From positions 17,818,817-17,882,816 of the forward strand of contig CM039466.1 in NCBI GenBank assembly GCA_022414725.1: a stretch of 64,000 bases of DNA. The letters run 5' to 3'. This document shows positions 11,034-21,999 of this stretch, piece by piece. This DNA is from Microglena sp. YARC. Lineage: Eukaryota > Chlorophyta > Chlorophyceae > Chlamydomonadales > Chlamydomonadaceae. The position numbers and the translations under genes were made by a program. Position 1 is the stretch's first letter. The number at the start of each line of letters is the position of its first letter. Below the pieces are notes generated by a model, which worked only from the letters and a program-made list of their open reading frames with translations, did not search any database and had not been told where the DNA came from.

Positions 11034-11160
11034 ATCTATCCATTCATCCACCCATGGCGGAAGCAGAGATAGGCACTAGAATAAAATTGAAGTAAAAAAT
11101 GCCCAAATCCAGAAATCATACATACATCATCATCACCATATCATCATCATCATCATCATC
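10284..11160. repeat. Intron with AT dinucleotide and ATC trinucleotide tracts
   Basis: (TA)n tracts lie at about 10337-10363 and 10637-10777, and CATCAT/ATCC tracts at about 10825-10885, 10970-11045 and 11125-11170. Two copies of the E2b acceptor neighbourhood (minus strand, GCCCCTCTCTGC...CCACAG type) lie near 10890-10925 and 11052-11080, with a shared flank that includes CCGTTTCCATAA-like sequence. A ~230 bp non-repetitive part (10364-10610) shows nothing recognisable. Confidence 0.6.
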
Positions 11161-12510
11161 TTATCATCCATAAAGTGCCATATCTGTATCTGCTTCAAAC
11201 TTTGACTGCTTCAGGTTGAAATGCTTTGACTTTAATACATGAATGCTTGACTTATTCAAATGCTTTGACTTTAATACATGAATGCTTGACTTATTCAAAT
11301 GCTTTGACTTTAATACATGAATGCTTGACTTATTCAAATACTTTGACTTTAATACATGCGTGCTTGACTTATTCAAATGCTTTGACTTTAATACATGTAT
11401 GCTTGACTTATTCAAATGCTTTGACTTTAATACATGTATGCTTGACTTATTCAAATGCTTTGACTTTAATACATGTATGCTTGACTTGTTGAGATGCTTT
11501 GACTTTAATGCATGTATGCTTGACTTGTTCAAATGCTTTGACTTGAATGGCTTCAGCTTTTGCGGATTTAACTTGGGTGGCTTTGACTTTGGCTGTTTCA
11601 ACATTAGCAGCTTTATCTTTGACTTTTTTGACATGGACTGCATTAACTTTGGCAGCGTCGGTTTTGCCTGTTTGGACGTGCTCTTCTTTAACTTCGACTG
11701 CTACATCTTCAAATGCTGAAGCTTTGGTGGCTATAACTGTAATGGCTTTGACTGTTTGGACATGATGTTATTTCACTTCCACAGTTACAGGATTAAATGC
11801 TTAAGCTTTGGTGGCTATAACTGTAATGGCTTTGACTGTTTGGAAATGATCTTCTTTAACTTCTTCTGCTACAACTTCAAATGCTTAAGCTTTGGTGGCT
11901 ATAACTGTAATGGCTTAGGCTGTTTTGACATCAACTGCTTTATCTTTGAATGCTTCGGGTTAAAATGCTTTGACTCGAATGGCTTCAGCTTTGGCTGATT
12001 TAACTTCAGCTTTTAACTTCAGTTTGAAATGCTTTGGCTTGAATTGCTTCAGCTTTGGCTGATTCAACTTGGGAGGCTTTGACTTTGGCTGTTTTAACAT
12101 TAGCAGCTCAATCTTGTATTGCTTCAGGTTGAAATGCTTTGGCTTGAATTGGCTTCAGCTTTGGCTGATTTAACTTCAGCTTTTAACTTCAGCTTTTAAC
12201 TTCAGGTTTAACTTCTTTGACTTCAATGGCTTCAGCTTTGGCTGATTTAACTTCAGCTTTAACTTCAGTTTGAAATGATTTGACTTGAATGGCTCCAGCT
12301 TTGTCTGAATTTACCTTGGGTGGCTTTGACTTCGGCTGTTTTGACATTAGCTGCTCAATCTTGTTTTGCTTCCAGTTTAAATGCTTTGGATTGAATGGCT
12401 TCAGCTTTGGCTGATTTAACTTGGGCTGTTGTGACTTTGAAAGCGGGGGGAGGCTTTGACTATAGCTGTTTTAACTTTGGCTGTTGTGACTTTGAAAGCG
12501 GGGTATGGGT
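11161..12510 (-). repeat. 39 bp minisatellite (11215-11520) grading into a degenerate Lys/Ala/Glu-coding repeat
   Basis: About eight copies of a 39 bp unit (13 codons) begin near 11215; the unit contains AATGCTTTGACTTTAATACA. To the right it grades into a longer, degenerate repeat (GGCTTCAGCTTTGGCTGATT-like) up to 12500. Because the unit is a multiple of three, more than one frame stays open. One minus-strand frame from about 11780 to 11200 reads as a Lys/Val/Ala/Glu-rich repeat (QVKHTCIKVKAFE units) and could be an additional coiled-coil exon of gene 1. Beyond 11780 that frame has stops. Coding status is undecided. Confidence 0.6.
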
Positions 12511-13541
12511 TTAGCAGCACCTGTGGCACGTCCATTCTCCACCTCTGCGGCCAAGCCAAAGTCCTCTGAGGTCAATGGGTCTACGGGGTATGGGTCCAGC
12601 AGCTTTTGCACTTAGTCGCAGCCTACCCCCCCCCCCCCCCACCATCACCCCCTCTCCACCTGTGGCACGTCGGCCTCTCCACCTCCGCGGCCAAGCCAAA
12701 GTCCCTTTTGGTCACTGGGTCTGCAAGGTATGGGTCCAGCAGATCCTGCACTATGCCATAGTGCCCCCCCCCCCCCCCCCCCCCTCCCCCCCTGCTCGCC
12801 CACCCCCACACCTCCACCACGCACAAACACCCCACACACCCTGTGGCACGTCGCCTCTCACCTCTGCGACCAAGCCAAAGTCCTTTGAGGTCACTGGGTG
12901 TGCGGGGTAATGGGGCCAGCAGCTCTTGCACAATGCTGTAGTGCCCCCCCCCCCCCCCCCCCCCCTGCTCCCCCACCCCCACCCCCACCCCTCCACCACA
13001 CACAAACACCACACACACACCTGTGGCACGTCGCCTCTCCACCTCTGCGGCCAAGCCAAAGTCCTTTGAGGTCACTGGGTCTGCGGAGTATGGGGGACAG
13101 CAGCTCTTGCACCATGCCTTAATGCCCCCCCCCCCCCCCCCCCCCCCCAACCCCCACCACCACCACCACCACGCACCAATACACCCCACCCCCCCCCTCA
13201 ACCCCCCTCACACATGCACACCTGTAGCACGTCGCCCGTCCACCTCTGCAGCCAAGTCCCTTGAGGACACAGGGTTTGCGAGATATGGGTCCAGCAGCTC
13301 CTGATGTATGTCGCAGTGGAGTTAGTCACCCACACCCGCACACCACCACCACCACCACCAGCACACACCACCACAACCCTAAACACCTGTGGCACGTCGC
13401 CTCTCCACCTCTGCGGCCAAGCCAAAGTCCCTTGAAGTCACTGTGTCGTCGGGGTATGGGTCCAGCAGCTCCTGCACTATGCCATAGTGCCCCCACCCCC
13501 CACCACCACCACCCCACCACACACCTCACCACCCTACGCAC
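12511..13541 (-). repeat. Six partial copies of the 3' part of E2 in poly-C/ACC-rich DNA
   Basis: Copies at about 12525-12620, 12658-12760, 12841-12945, 13021-13125, 13220-13320 and 13385-13495 (minus strand) retain codons for QELLDPYPADPVTSxDFGLA and AEVERRRAT, followed by GTG-type donors. Several also have a usable AG just upstream (GCATAG) in the same phase as E2, so they are complete symmetric 1-1 mini-exons in form. The spacers are poly-C and CCACCACCAC on the plus strand (G/T-rich in sense). Confidence 0.75.
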
Positions 13542-13769
13542 CTGTGGCACGTCGCCTCTCCACCTCTGCGGCCAAGCCAAAGTCCCTTGAAGTCACTGGG
13601 TCTGCGGGGTATGGGTCCAGCAGCTCTTGCACAATGCCATAGTGGGGTTCGTCACCCACCAGGTCTGGAGTCACTAGGTTGGCTCCTGAAAATGCAACGT
13701 TGGGGTCTTGGGCTAGGCCCCCCATGTCTCCTGGGTAGCCACCACCCTGCTGAGCGCCATCGAAGCCAT
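13542..13769 (-). CDS. Gene 1 exon E2
   Basis: The minus-strand exon runs from a CCCTGCAG acceptor to a GCCACAG/GTGCGT donor (228 bp, phase 1 to 1). It encodes a Gly/Gln-rich start (GFDGAQQGGGYPGDMGG), LAQDPNVAFSGANLVTPDLV, then GDEPHYGIVQELLDPYPADP and DFGLAAEVERRRAT. It contains two copies of the aromatic-Gly motif (YGIVQEL and FGLAAEV). The split first codon (G|AT) fits the phase-1 end of E1. Six shortened copies follow downstream in the gene. No known domain is recognised. Confidence 0.65.
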
Positions 13770-14194
13770 CTGCAGGGTGGTGGTGTGGGGGGAAGGGTGG
13801 TGTGTGTGCATGGGGGAGGTATATGGTGTGTGTGGGGAGAGATTGGGGGGGTATGTGGTGTGTGTGAGTGTGTGTGTGGTAGTTTTGGGGGGCGCATTTG
13901 CAATCATGATGCATGCTGTTGCAGCTATCTACATGGGTAGCGTTGAATCCGCGGAGATGTGTGTGTTAGTTTGTGTGTTTGAGTGTGTTCATGTGTGTGT
14001 GTTTGTGTGTGACGGTGGGTGGGGGTTGTTTGTTTGTGTGTGTTTGTGTGTGTGTGTTTGTGTGTGTTTGTGTTTTATGCATGTGATTGTGTGTTTGTGT
14101 GGAAGGGGTGTGTAGGGGTGTAGGTGGGGGTAGGGTCCCTCCACATACACACTTGCAGCATCACCGACATTGTCAGGGGTGCTGATGAAGAAGT
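13770..14194. repeat. GT-rich tract before E2 (3' half of intron E1/E2)
   Basis: GTGTGT and GTGTTTGTGTG tracts on the plus strand are C/A-rich in the sense of gene 1 and lead up to the E2 acceptor. At about 14145-14200 there is a diverged copy of the E1 3' end (codons GDHFFISTPDN on the minus strand), where the strand composition switches to AC-rich. Confidence 0.6.
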
Positions 14195-15122
14195 GGTCAC
14201 CCTTCCCACACAAACAAGCGGTCACCCTTCCCACACAAACAAGCGGTCACCCTTCCCACACAAACAAGCGGTCACCCTTTCCCACACAAACAAGCGGTCA
14301 CCTTCCCACACAAACAAGCGGTCACCCTTCCCACACAAACAGGCGGTCACCCTTCCCACACAAACAAGGCGGTCACCCTTCCCACACAAACAAGCGGCAC
14401 CCTTCCCACACAAACAAGCGGTCACCCTTCCCACACAAACAAGCGGTCACCCTTCCCACACAAACAAGCGGTCACCTTCCCACACAAACAAGCGGTCACC
14501 CTTCCCACACAAACAAGCGGTCACCCTTCCCACAGAAACAAGGCGGTCACCCTTCCCCACAAAACAAGCGGTCACCCTTCCCACACAAACAAGCGGTCAC
14601 CCTTCCCCACACAAACAAGCGGTCACCCTTCCCACACAAACAAGCGGTCACCCTTCCCACACAAACAAGCGGTCACCCTTCCCACACAAACAAGCGGTCA
14701 CCCTTCCCACACAAACAAGCGGTCACCCTTCCCACACAAACAAGCGGTCACCCTTCCCACACAAACAAGCGGTCACCCTTCCCACACAAACAAGCGGTCA
14801 CCTTCCCACACAAACAAGCGGTCACCCTTCCCACACAAACAAGCGGTCACCCTTCCCACACAAAACAAGCGGTCACCCTTCCCACACAAACAAGCGGTCA
14901 CCCTTCCCACACAAACAGGCGGTCACCCTTCCCACACAAACAAGCGGTCACCCTTCCCACACAAACAAGCGGTCACCCTTCCCACACAAACAAGCGGTCA
15001 CCCTTCCCACACAAACAGGCGGTCACCCTTCCCACACAAACAAGCGGTCACCCTTCCCACACAAACAAGCGGTCACCCTTCCCACACAAACAAGCGGTCA
15101 CCCTTCCCACACAAACAAGCAC
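14195..15122. repeat. 25 bp minisatellite, about 37 copies
   Basis: The unit contains AAGCGGTCACCCTTCCCACA and repeats with a 25 bp period, with occasional 1-base length variants. On the minus strand each unit reads GTGTGGGAAG followed by GGTGACC, which equals the start of the E1-end copy at 14145-14200. The array is thus an amplification of that acceptor-like/exon boundary. The ORFs of 361 and 407 codons across it are repeat translations. Confidence 0.9.
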
Positions 15123-16701
15123 ACATCATGCACAATATCTGACACGCACACTCCCACACATACAAACAAGCACACACAGCATACACACACACCCAAACAC
15201 ACACAAATCACGCACACACTTGCACACACACACTCTCACACACACACACACATGATGCACACACACATGATTCACACACACATGATGCACACACAGCCTG
15301 TCAGACACCCCCTGCTAAAGCATCACCCACCTTGTGAAGGGTGCTGACAAAGTGGTGGCAACCCTTCCCACACACACCCAAACACACACAAATTACGCAC
15401 ACACTTGCACACACACACTCTCTCACACACACACACCCAAACGCATACAAATCAGACACAATCTCTCTCACACACACTCCCACACATACGCACAGCATGC
15501 ACACACACCCAAACACACACAAATCACGCACACACTTGCACACACACACTCACACACACACCCAAACACATACAAATCATACACAATCTCTCTCACACAT
15601 ACGCACACATACACACAGCATGCACACACACCCAAACACACACAAATCACGCACACACTTCCACACACACTCTCTCACACACACACACACACACATGATG
15701 CACACATAGCCTGTCAGACACCCCCTGCTAAAGCATCACCCACCATGTGACCTTGCTAGTGGTGCTGACAAGCTAGTGGTTACCCTTCCCACACCCACCC
15801 AAACACGCATAAATCACACACACATATGCACACACACAGCCTGCTAGCCACCACCTGCTAAGGCACCACCCACCATGTGAGGGGCGATGATGAGGTGCAC
15901 GTATCCCTCTCCTTACAACACAAACACACACACATGATACACACGCATCACACATGATACACACACAACACACACAACACAAACACACACACACATGATA
16001 CACACACATGATGCACACACATCACACATGATACACACACCACACACATGATACACACACCAAACACATGATACACACACAAATGATGCACACACACCAC
16101 ACACACACACATGATACACACACACCATACATGATACACACACCACACACACACACATGATACACACATGATACACACACATTATACACACACACCACAC
16201 CCCTATCGCACAGGTGATCTCCCACCTTGTGAGGGACGATGACGAGGTGTAGGTATCCCTCCCCTTACAACACAAACAGACACACATGATACACACACAC
16301 CATACATGATACACACACACCACACACACATGATACACACACATTATACACACACACCACACCCCTATCGCACAGGTGATCTCCCACCTTGTGAGGGGCT
16401 ATGATGCGGTGTAGGTACCCCTCCCCTTACAACACAAACACACACACATAATACACACCACATACATGAACACAACACACACACACACACATGATACACA
16501 CACACACCATACCCATATCACACAGGTGATCTCCCACCTTGTGAGGGGCTATGATGCGGTGTAGGTATCCCTCCCCTTACAACACAAACAAACGCAAACA
16601 CATGATACACACACATGATACGCACATACCACACACACACATGATACACACACACACACATGATACACACACCACACCCCTACCACACAGGTGTCTCCCA
16701 C
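15123..16701 (-). repeat. 5' half of intron E1/E2: AC repeats with six partial copies of the E1 3' end
   Basis: CACACA and ATGATACACACA-type repeats dominate on the plus strand. Copies of the last ~35 bases of E1 (minus strand, encoding GYLHLVIVPHK-like or HHFVSTLHK-like versions in another frame) followed by GTGGG donors occur near 15335-15370, 15740-15790, 15875-15915, 16215-16265, 16378-16425 and 16533-16580. No other gene is visible. Confidence 0.7.
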
Positions 16702-17126
16702 CTTGTGAGGGGCGATGATGAGGTGGCCACCCAGGGGGGCCCTGGTACACGGACTCCTGCTGCTGTGATTGTCGCTGAGGTGGATGGTATCCAGCATCTG
16801 CCAACTGCTCTGCCAGCCCCCAGTTGGCGTGGGGCTGGCCAGAACTTGGGCGAGGCCCCCCTGAGGCTCCCGTCAAGGGCAAGGCCATGTGAAGGGGATG
16901 ATTCATTTCCCCCTGGGTCTGGATGAGTTCTGTGGCGAGACCATATGGTTGTTGTGAGCTGCCAGGCTGTGCTGTGGTCTCGGGGAGGGTGCCTGCTTGT
17001 GGTCGGCTCAGGGGAGCGGCCAAAAAGCACGTCTCGGGGCCAGGCTGAGGCTGGCGCTTGGGTGCTGGGGGATGGAGTGCATGGTACTGGCGAAAGAAGC
17101 GAGGGACATGTCCGGGTCCTGGCGAC
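16702..17126 (-). CDS. Gene 1 exon E1 (N-terminal region, Pro/Gln-rich)
   Basis: The minus-strand frame ends at CCTCACAAG/GTGGGA in phase 1, which fits E2. Its 5' border is placed after CCGATCAG, 24 bases downstream of a perfect TACTAAC branch-point-like sequence (about 17147-17153). In this frame a stop lies just upstream, so the initiator Met must be in an earlier exon. The segment is rich in Pro, Gln, Gly and Ser (likely disordered) and contains two copies of the repeated motif (PYGLATEL and NWGLAEQL). An ATG-initiated alternative frame (about 17008-17199) is also open and leaves the start uncertain. Confidence 0.5.
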
Positions 17127-19110
17127 CTGATCGGACAGATTGGTTGTTGTTAGTACTCCCACCTTCACGCAGCTCCCTAGGCTTCTCCATGGGGTTCACG
17201 GAGCTCCAGCTGCTAGCTACTCCTTGCTCGGCTACTAGCTACTCCTTGGGAACCCAACTTGCAACCCTCTGTGGCTGAGTGACCCTGAGTGACCCTATGC
17301 TGGGCTTGACAGCTTCCTCAGCTACTACCTACTGGTCGGGAGTCCAACTTGCAACTCCTGTGGCTGACTCACTTGGTTGCCTTGGCTAGCTACTTCCAAT
17401 GCCTGTGCTGCATGCCACAGCATCTAGGGGGCTGGCCTTGCACCTAGAGAACAAACGGCTGAGGGTGTGACTGGTGGAACAGAACAGTCTGTCAACTGTT
17501 CGATCATCCGCTATTACTGGGGTGGAGGGGGGTAGGAGTTTTTGATCTTGGCAGTACTCTCCTACAGTCTGGGAAGACCCCCATGCATGCTGTGGAGAAA
17601 AGCTTGTATTGGGTCGAGAATGGCCTGTTTATGCCAATCCGAGCTGCAATGTAATGTAATTTCAAGCCTCGACTACGCTCCTTGAGCGCATTGCTACTTG
17701 TCGAGATGAGGGCTAGTATTGGGTCGAGAATGGCCTGTCTACGACAACCCTCGTTGCGATGGAACGGATTTTCAAGTATCTGCAGATCTCCTTGGGCGTA
17801 TCGAAACTCGTCGAGACGGGTTCAATGCGTCGGATGAGCTAGTCCTGGCGTTGCGACTCAAGCAGCTGTTGCTGCAAGGCAGTGTCGATAGCTGTCTCCG
17901 ATTCAAATTCGAAGCGTCGAGGCTTTGGGAGCAGTGTGAGGAGCTTGCGAAATAGTGGGTGGTGCGAGATACGAAGAATTGCACAGTGCACTGATTGAAC
18001 GTGCAAAGCCCGAACCAGGTGGAAGGTAAACATGGCAAAACATAAGATTATGTCGGGTGGCGTGGTTTCAGGTAGGAGCCGTATCCGGCCGTATCTCGAA
18101 GACCTCCCGCTCCGCCGACGGAGGGGGTAGGGGCCTGGGGTAGGGGGGGGTAGAGGTAGGGGGTAGAGGGGTGAGGAGGTGGGTAAGGGTGGGCAAGGGG
18201 AGTGTGACTGCCTGGAGAAACGGGAATGCAGATGGCTTCACCGTCGACCCCTTAAGAATCTGGCCGTGTCCCTCGCAAGCATTTACATGCTATCGAATTG
18301 AATAAATTGGCAGGAAGGTGCATGGTACGTGCCCTACCTGGAATTATATGGGGGGGGGGTGGGGGGGGGGTGGGGGGTGGGGGGGGGTAATGAGTGACCA
18401 GGCATCACACTGCCCGGCAACAGCTCGACAAACCAGATACTCTCGCAGCGCGTGGCAGGACGTTTGAAACTCCGTTTGACAATTCGCTGGCGCAGGCGCA
18501 GGAGCAGGCGCAGGGGGGAAATATTCGCATTCCAGGTAGGGTACGTGCATATATTTTGCAGATTTTGGCGAGGGTGGCCTGTCTCCTTTGAGTCGGAAGT
18601 GTCTCGTCCAGGCTGGCACGAGATAGAGATAAGGCAGGCCGGCAGGCCCCAAACTCCTGTTCGAAGACGAAACTGATGCGGTTCAGGTGCTACTTAAAAA
18701 CGAGATTGCGCCCGGGATCTATTTAGCCGACAGAACCATCCGCGGGGCTGACCTTCGATTTCTTTCGAGCGATTTTTGATCTTTCAAAGGTGCGAGAACG
18801 CGAATGGTGCGGATCTGGTATAGAAACGAAAAGAGTGACATGCAGTACGTTGTACTGGCTCGATCTTGATCCGACCCTGCCCCCCAAGCTCTTCTCTAAA
18901 GCCTCCTCCTCCTCCTCCTCCTCTGCCTCACAGCTCCATGCTGTTGCTGCTGCAGCACGCTGCTCAGTTCGCATCCCAAGTCTAAATTTGCAGATTGAAA
19001 AACGCTGTAAGCCCAGTAGCTGAACCCAACAACCGACGGGCTCAACCCAACCATGCTAGCTGCCGATGATGAAGCGGAGGTTGCCTTGGGCTGCCCGCAA
19101 CCTTCCCTAC
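17127..19110. other. Intergenic / 5' region between divergent genes 1 and 2
   Basis: No gene is firmly supported. A direct repeat of about 110 bp begins at 17612 and 17722 (shared GGGTCGAGAATGGCCTGT). Within it, a plus-strand frame at 17719-17955 (78 codons, ending with an acidic LWEQCEELAK) could be coding or chance; it matches nothing I recognise. Short repeats of TGCTAGCTACTCCTTG type lie at 17205-17400. A G-rich tract (18345-18388) could form a quadruplex, and GGAGG repeats at 18900-18925 give a Ser run. Unidentified first exons of gene 1 (minus) are expected here. Confidence 0.35.
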
Positions 19111-19118
19111 CTCCCCCC

Positions 19119-19126
19119 TTATAAAT
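19119..19126 (+). promoter_or_regulatory. Possible TATA box
   Basis: TTATAAAT lies on the plus strand in a GC-rich setting, about 75 bp upstream of a GTGTGTG donor-like site (19199-19206). This would suit a short first exon of gene 2. It is a single-motif call without transcript support. Confidence 0.25.
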
Positions 19127-19199
19127 CTGACCCTGTTGGCGAGCAGCATAGCCACCCTAGCAGCACCGCATTGAGCAGGCGGTCTGGAGCATCTTCGAA

Positions 19200-20719
19200 G
19201 GTGTGTGTGTGTGTGTGTGCGGGCGGAGTCGGGAGGGGCGGGGTCATGCAGTCGGGTGTTACATATTTCCCCAAACTCCACGACCCCAAGCTTGCTTCAT
19301 AAGACGAGGCTACATAGCATCTCGAATACAAACACGCCTTGGCATGCACGTTGGTTCCTCCCTACTCAGCCCCCCACCCCACCCGACCCCACCCATGGGT
19401 GGCCACCCACCCACCCATCCACCCAACTCTCCTGCCGGGCTGGTCCAATCTCCCCCGCCCTGCAGTTGAGTTGGAATACTTCTAGCCCCCATAAAATGCG
19501 TGTATGCGGGGATCCGTCGTTCCGATATTTACCCATCCAATATATCCATAAACACAACAAAGGCGTGCAGGTTGGTTTCGTTCATACCCGCACCGGCAGT
19601 CACCTGGACCCGGACTGCTCCCCCTGGAATTTTGCACCGTGGCGTTGGAATAACATAGGAAGCATCCCACGCCTGTGTCTGTCCAACCCAGACCCTTAAA
19701 CCCAGACCCATCAAAAATTCGGGACAGGGATGTTGACCAGCTAAGGGCGTGCGTAGGGATATCATGACTGGGCATTAACTCCAGGGGACGTGACGAGTGG
19801 CGAATTCCAGTTCCCGTGGATGTGCACGGTTAACTTACGGGTCGTGTTTTGCGGGGGTCCGCAGGTACACGCGCACCGTGTCTCGGATCAAGTGCCGGTC
19901 GAAGTTTCGAAATCCGAAGGGGGTCGGTTGGTCGAGATGGAGGAAGGGGAGTGGTGGAAAGGGGTGGTATGTGGTGGGGTGGATGGGGGTAGGGAAAACA
20001 AAGGCCGTCCTAGTTCGTGTGCCGGTCGGAAATTTCGGAACCCGTAAGGGGCGGGGTGGGTCAGGCGGGCGGGGAGGAAAGGGGAGGAAGGTTTTCCACC
20101 CGTCCACCCCACACCCATCCCTCCTTCTTCCCCTCAGGTGTATGAATGCCCAAGCAGATGCAGGAGATAATTTTATAATTAAATGATCACTGTAGCAGGA
20201 AAACTGTTTAAGGGTCTGGTCATCAGCATTTTTCCGTTCCAATACGGAAGATAATTGTTCAAATTAAATTATCCAACTGTAGCACAAAACAGTAAAAACG
20301 ACTGTTTGAGGTTCAGTTCATCAATTGTTTTTTCAGTTTAGCCAATCTCATGGCTGGGCACACCTGCCTGTTACATCTATGCAGTTGTGGCAGGGAGTGA
20401 TGTCAGCGATAGCTGTCCGTTGTCTCTCTGTCTCACTACTGTCTGCTATACCGCCCAGTCATACCGTCCGAGCTCCGTTGACAAGTGAGTCACCGTCACA
20501 CCGCCGGCACACTCCAAGTCAGTCCACATGCTGACTGACCAATAACTAACTCCTAACCAACTTAACCACCTTGGTTGGCTCCGTTGACAAGTGAGTCACC
20601 GTCACATCAAGTCAGCCAATGCCGGCTGACCAATAACTAACTTCTAACTTACTTAACCACTTTGGTGTCACTTCACAGGCTTTGTTTCGGTAGGGGGGCC
20701 CAGCAAATGGAGGGGGGCG
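19200..20719. other. Putative 5' intron/UTR region of gene 2 with short direct repeats
   Basis: There is no convincing exon. Noted structures are (GT)n at 19200-19220; a diverged duplication of a GTGCCGGTCGAAGTTTCG-like segment at about 19890 and 20018; an AT-rich ~100 bp duplication at 20150-20335 (shared ACTGTAGCA and CTGTTTAAG/CTGTTTGAG); and a ~107 bp tandem duplication starting with CTCCGTTGACAAGTGAGTCA at about 20470 and 20578. Several short ORFs cross the region on both strands with no recognisable content. Confidence 0.4.
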
Positions 20720-20928
20720 ATGCAACAGGCGGAGAGACCAACTCCCCCTGGTGATGAATTTGCGGACGCAGCCCCCCATACACTCCATCCCCTCCCCAAT
20801 AGCACACCTGGCCCCTTGGTTTCGGAGAGCCAAGCGTGGGGCCAACCGCATCTAGGAGACCAATGGGCCTCCCAGGGGGGGTCCTTGCCCGTGGGTTTAG
20901 ACTCCCAACAGGGCGATGCCATGTTTCG
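20720..20928 (+). CDS. Possible N-terminal exon R0 of gene 2
   Basis: An open frame begins with ATG at 20720 and runs to a consensus GTGAGT donor after ATGTTTCG (phase 2 end). It encodes a Pro/Gly/Gln-rich, low-complexity segment (MQQAERPTPPGDEFADAA at the start, GLDSQQGDAMFR at the end). It is followed by a G/T-rich intron start, like the other exons of this gene. Its phase does not match R1 directly, so an unseen exon lies between them or R0 is not part of the gene. Confidence 0.35.
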
Positions 20929-21417
20929 GTGAGTAGGGGGTGCAGGGTTGGGGTGTGCAGGGGTAGTGGGTGCAAGGTAGGGTAGGGGGTGCAGGGGTAG
21001 GAATGAAGGGGTAGGGGTGAAGGGGTAGGGGGTCGGGGCAGGGGGTCAGTGGAAGGGGTAGGGGGCAGTGGTAGGGGTAGGGGACAAGGGGGGGTAAGGG
21101 GGAATCTAAGCCTGCGGGCATAGCCCCATCACCACCACCACCACCAGGCCATGTCTTTCCCCAGGCGCGTGTGGATGTGTGGTGTGTGTTGGGGTGGGGG
21201 TGGGGGGAAATGTGGGTGTGTGGTGTGTGATGGGGGGGGGGGGTAGGTTACCGGGGGGGGGGGGGGGGGGGGGTGGGGGGGGGGGGGGATATGTGGTGTG
21301 TGTGGGGTGGGGGGGGGGGGTAGGTGGGTGGGTGCATGCGCGTGTGTCTGTGGGTGGGTGGGGGATAGGTGGGTGTGAGTGAGGGGGGGTATGTGTGTGT
21401 GAGTGTGGGGTATGTGT

Positions 21418-21448
<31 letters not shown>

Positions 21449-21999
21449 GGGGGGGATTTTGGGCTGAGGATCGAGAGATCGCAGGTTCCACATGGGGATG
21501 TCTTGTTGGTAACTGTGGCGATCGTGGGTGGGTTGAGTGTGTGTTTGTGCATGCGTGTGTGTGTGTGTGTGTGGGGGGGGGGGGGGGGTTGTGATGGTAA
21601 GTGGGGCGGGGTCTATGGTGGGTGTGGGCGGGGGTCAGTGTGTGTTGCGTGATGGTGGTGGGTCGGGGGTCAGTGTGTGTGTGATGGTGGGTGGGTTGGG
21701 GTCCAGTGTGTGTGTGATGGTGGGTGAGTTGGGGTCAGTGTTTGTTTGTGATGGTGGGTGAGTAGAGGTCGTGTGTGTGTGTGTGCGTGAGAGTGTGTGT
21801 GGTGTGTGTGTGGGGGGGGGTGGGGGGGGGGGGGGGGATAGGTGTGTGTGTAGGGTTGAAGGGTGGATGGGTGGTTTGGGGTAAAGGTCTGGGCTGATGA
21901 GGCCTGAGGATGGTGTGGTAGTGGGTGTGGGGGTCGAGGGTCAGTGTGTGTGTGATGTGGGTGGGTCGGGGTCAGTAGTGTGTGTGATGTACTACCCCT
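20929..21999 (+). repeat. G/T-rich 5' half of intron before R1
   Basis: Tracts of GGGGTAGGGGT, GTGTGT and long G runs (notably 21231-21295, 21430-21455 and 21571-21588) make up almost all of this stretch. Two very similar GATGGTGGGTG...CAGTGTGTG repeats lie at 21650-21760. The minus-strand Pro/His/Thr ORFs are translations of these runs. No exon is recognised. Confidence 0.7.

Noticed and set aside
14124..15347. ORFs of 361-407 codons and a CRISPR-like look of the 25 bp repeats
   Set aside because: The units are directly adjacent with no unique spacers, and the ORFs are three-frame translations of the repeat. The organism is eukaryotic.
19797..20186. Basic 129-codon plus-strand ORF
   Set aside because: Biased composition, no start context, no domain, crosses a local duplication; not enough to call a gene.
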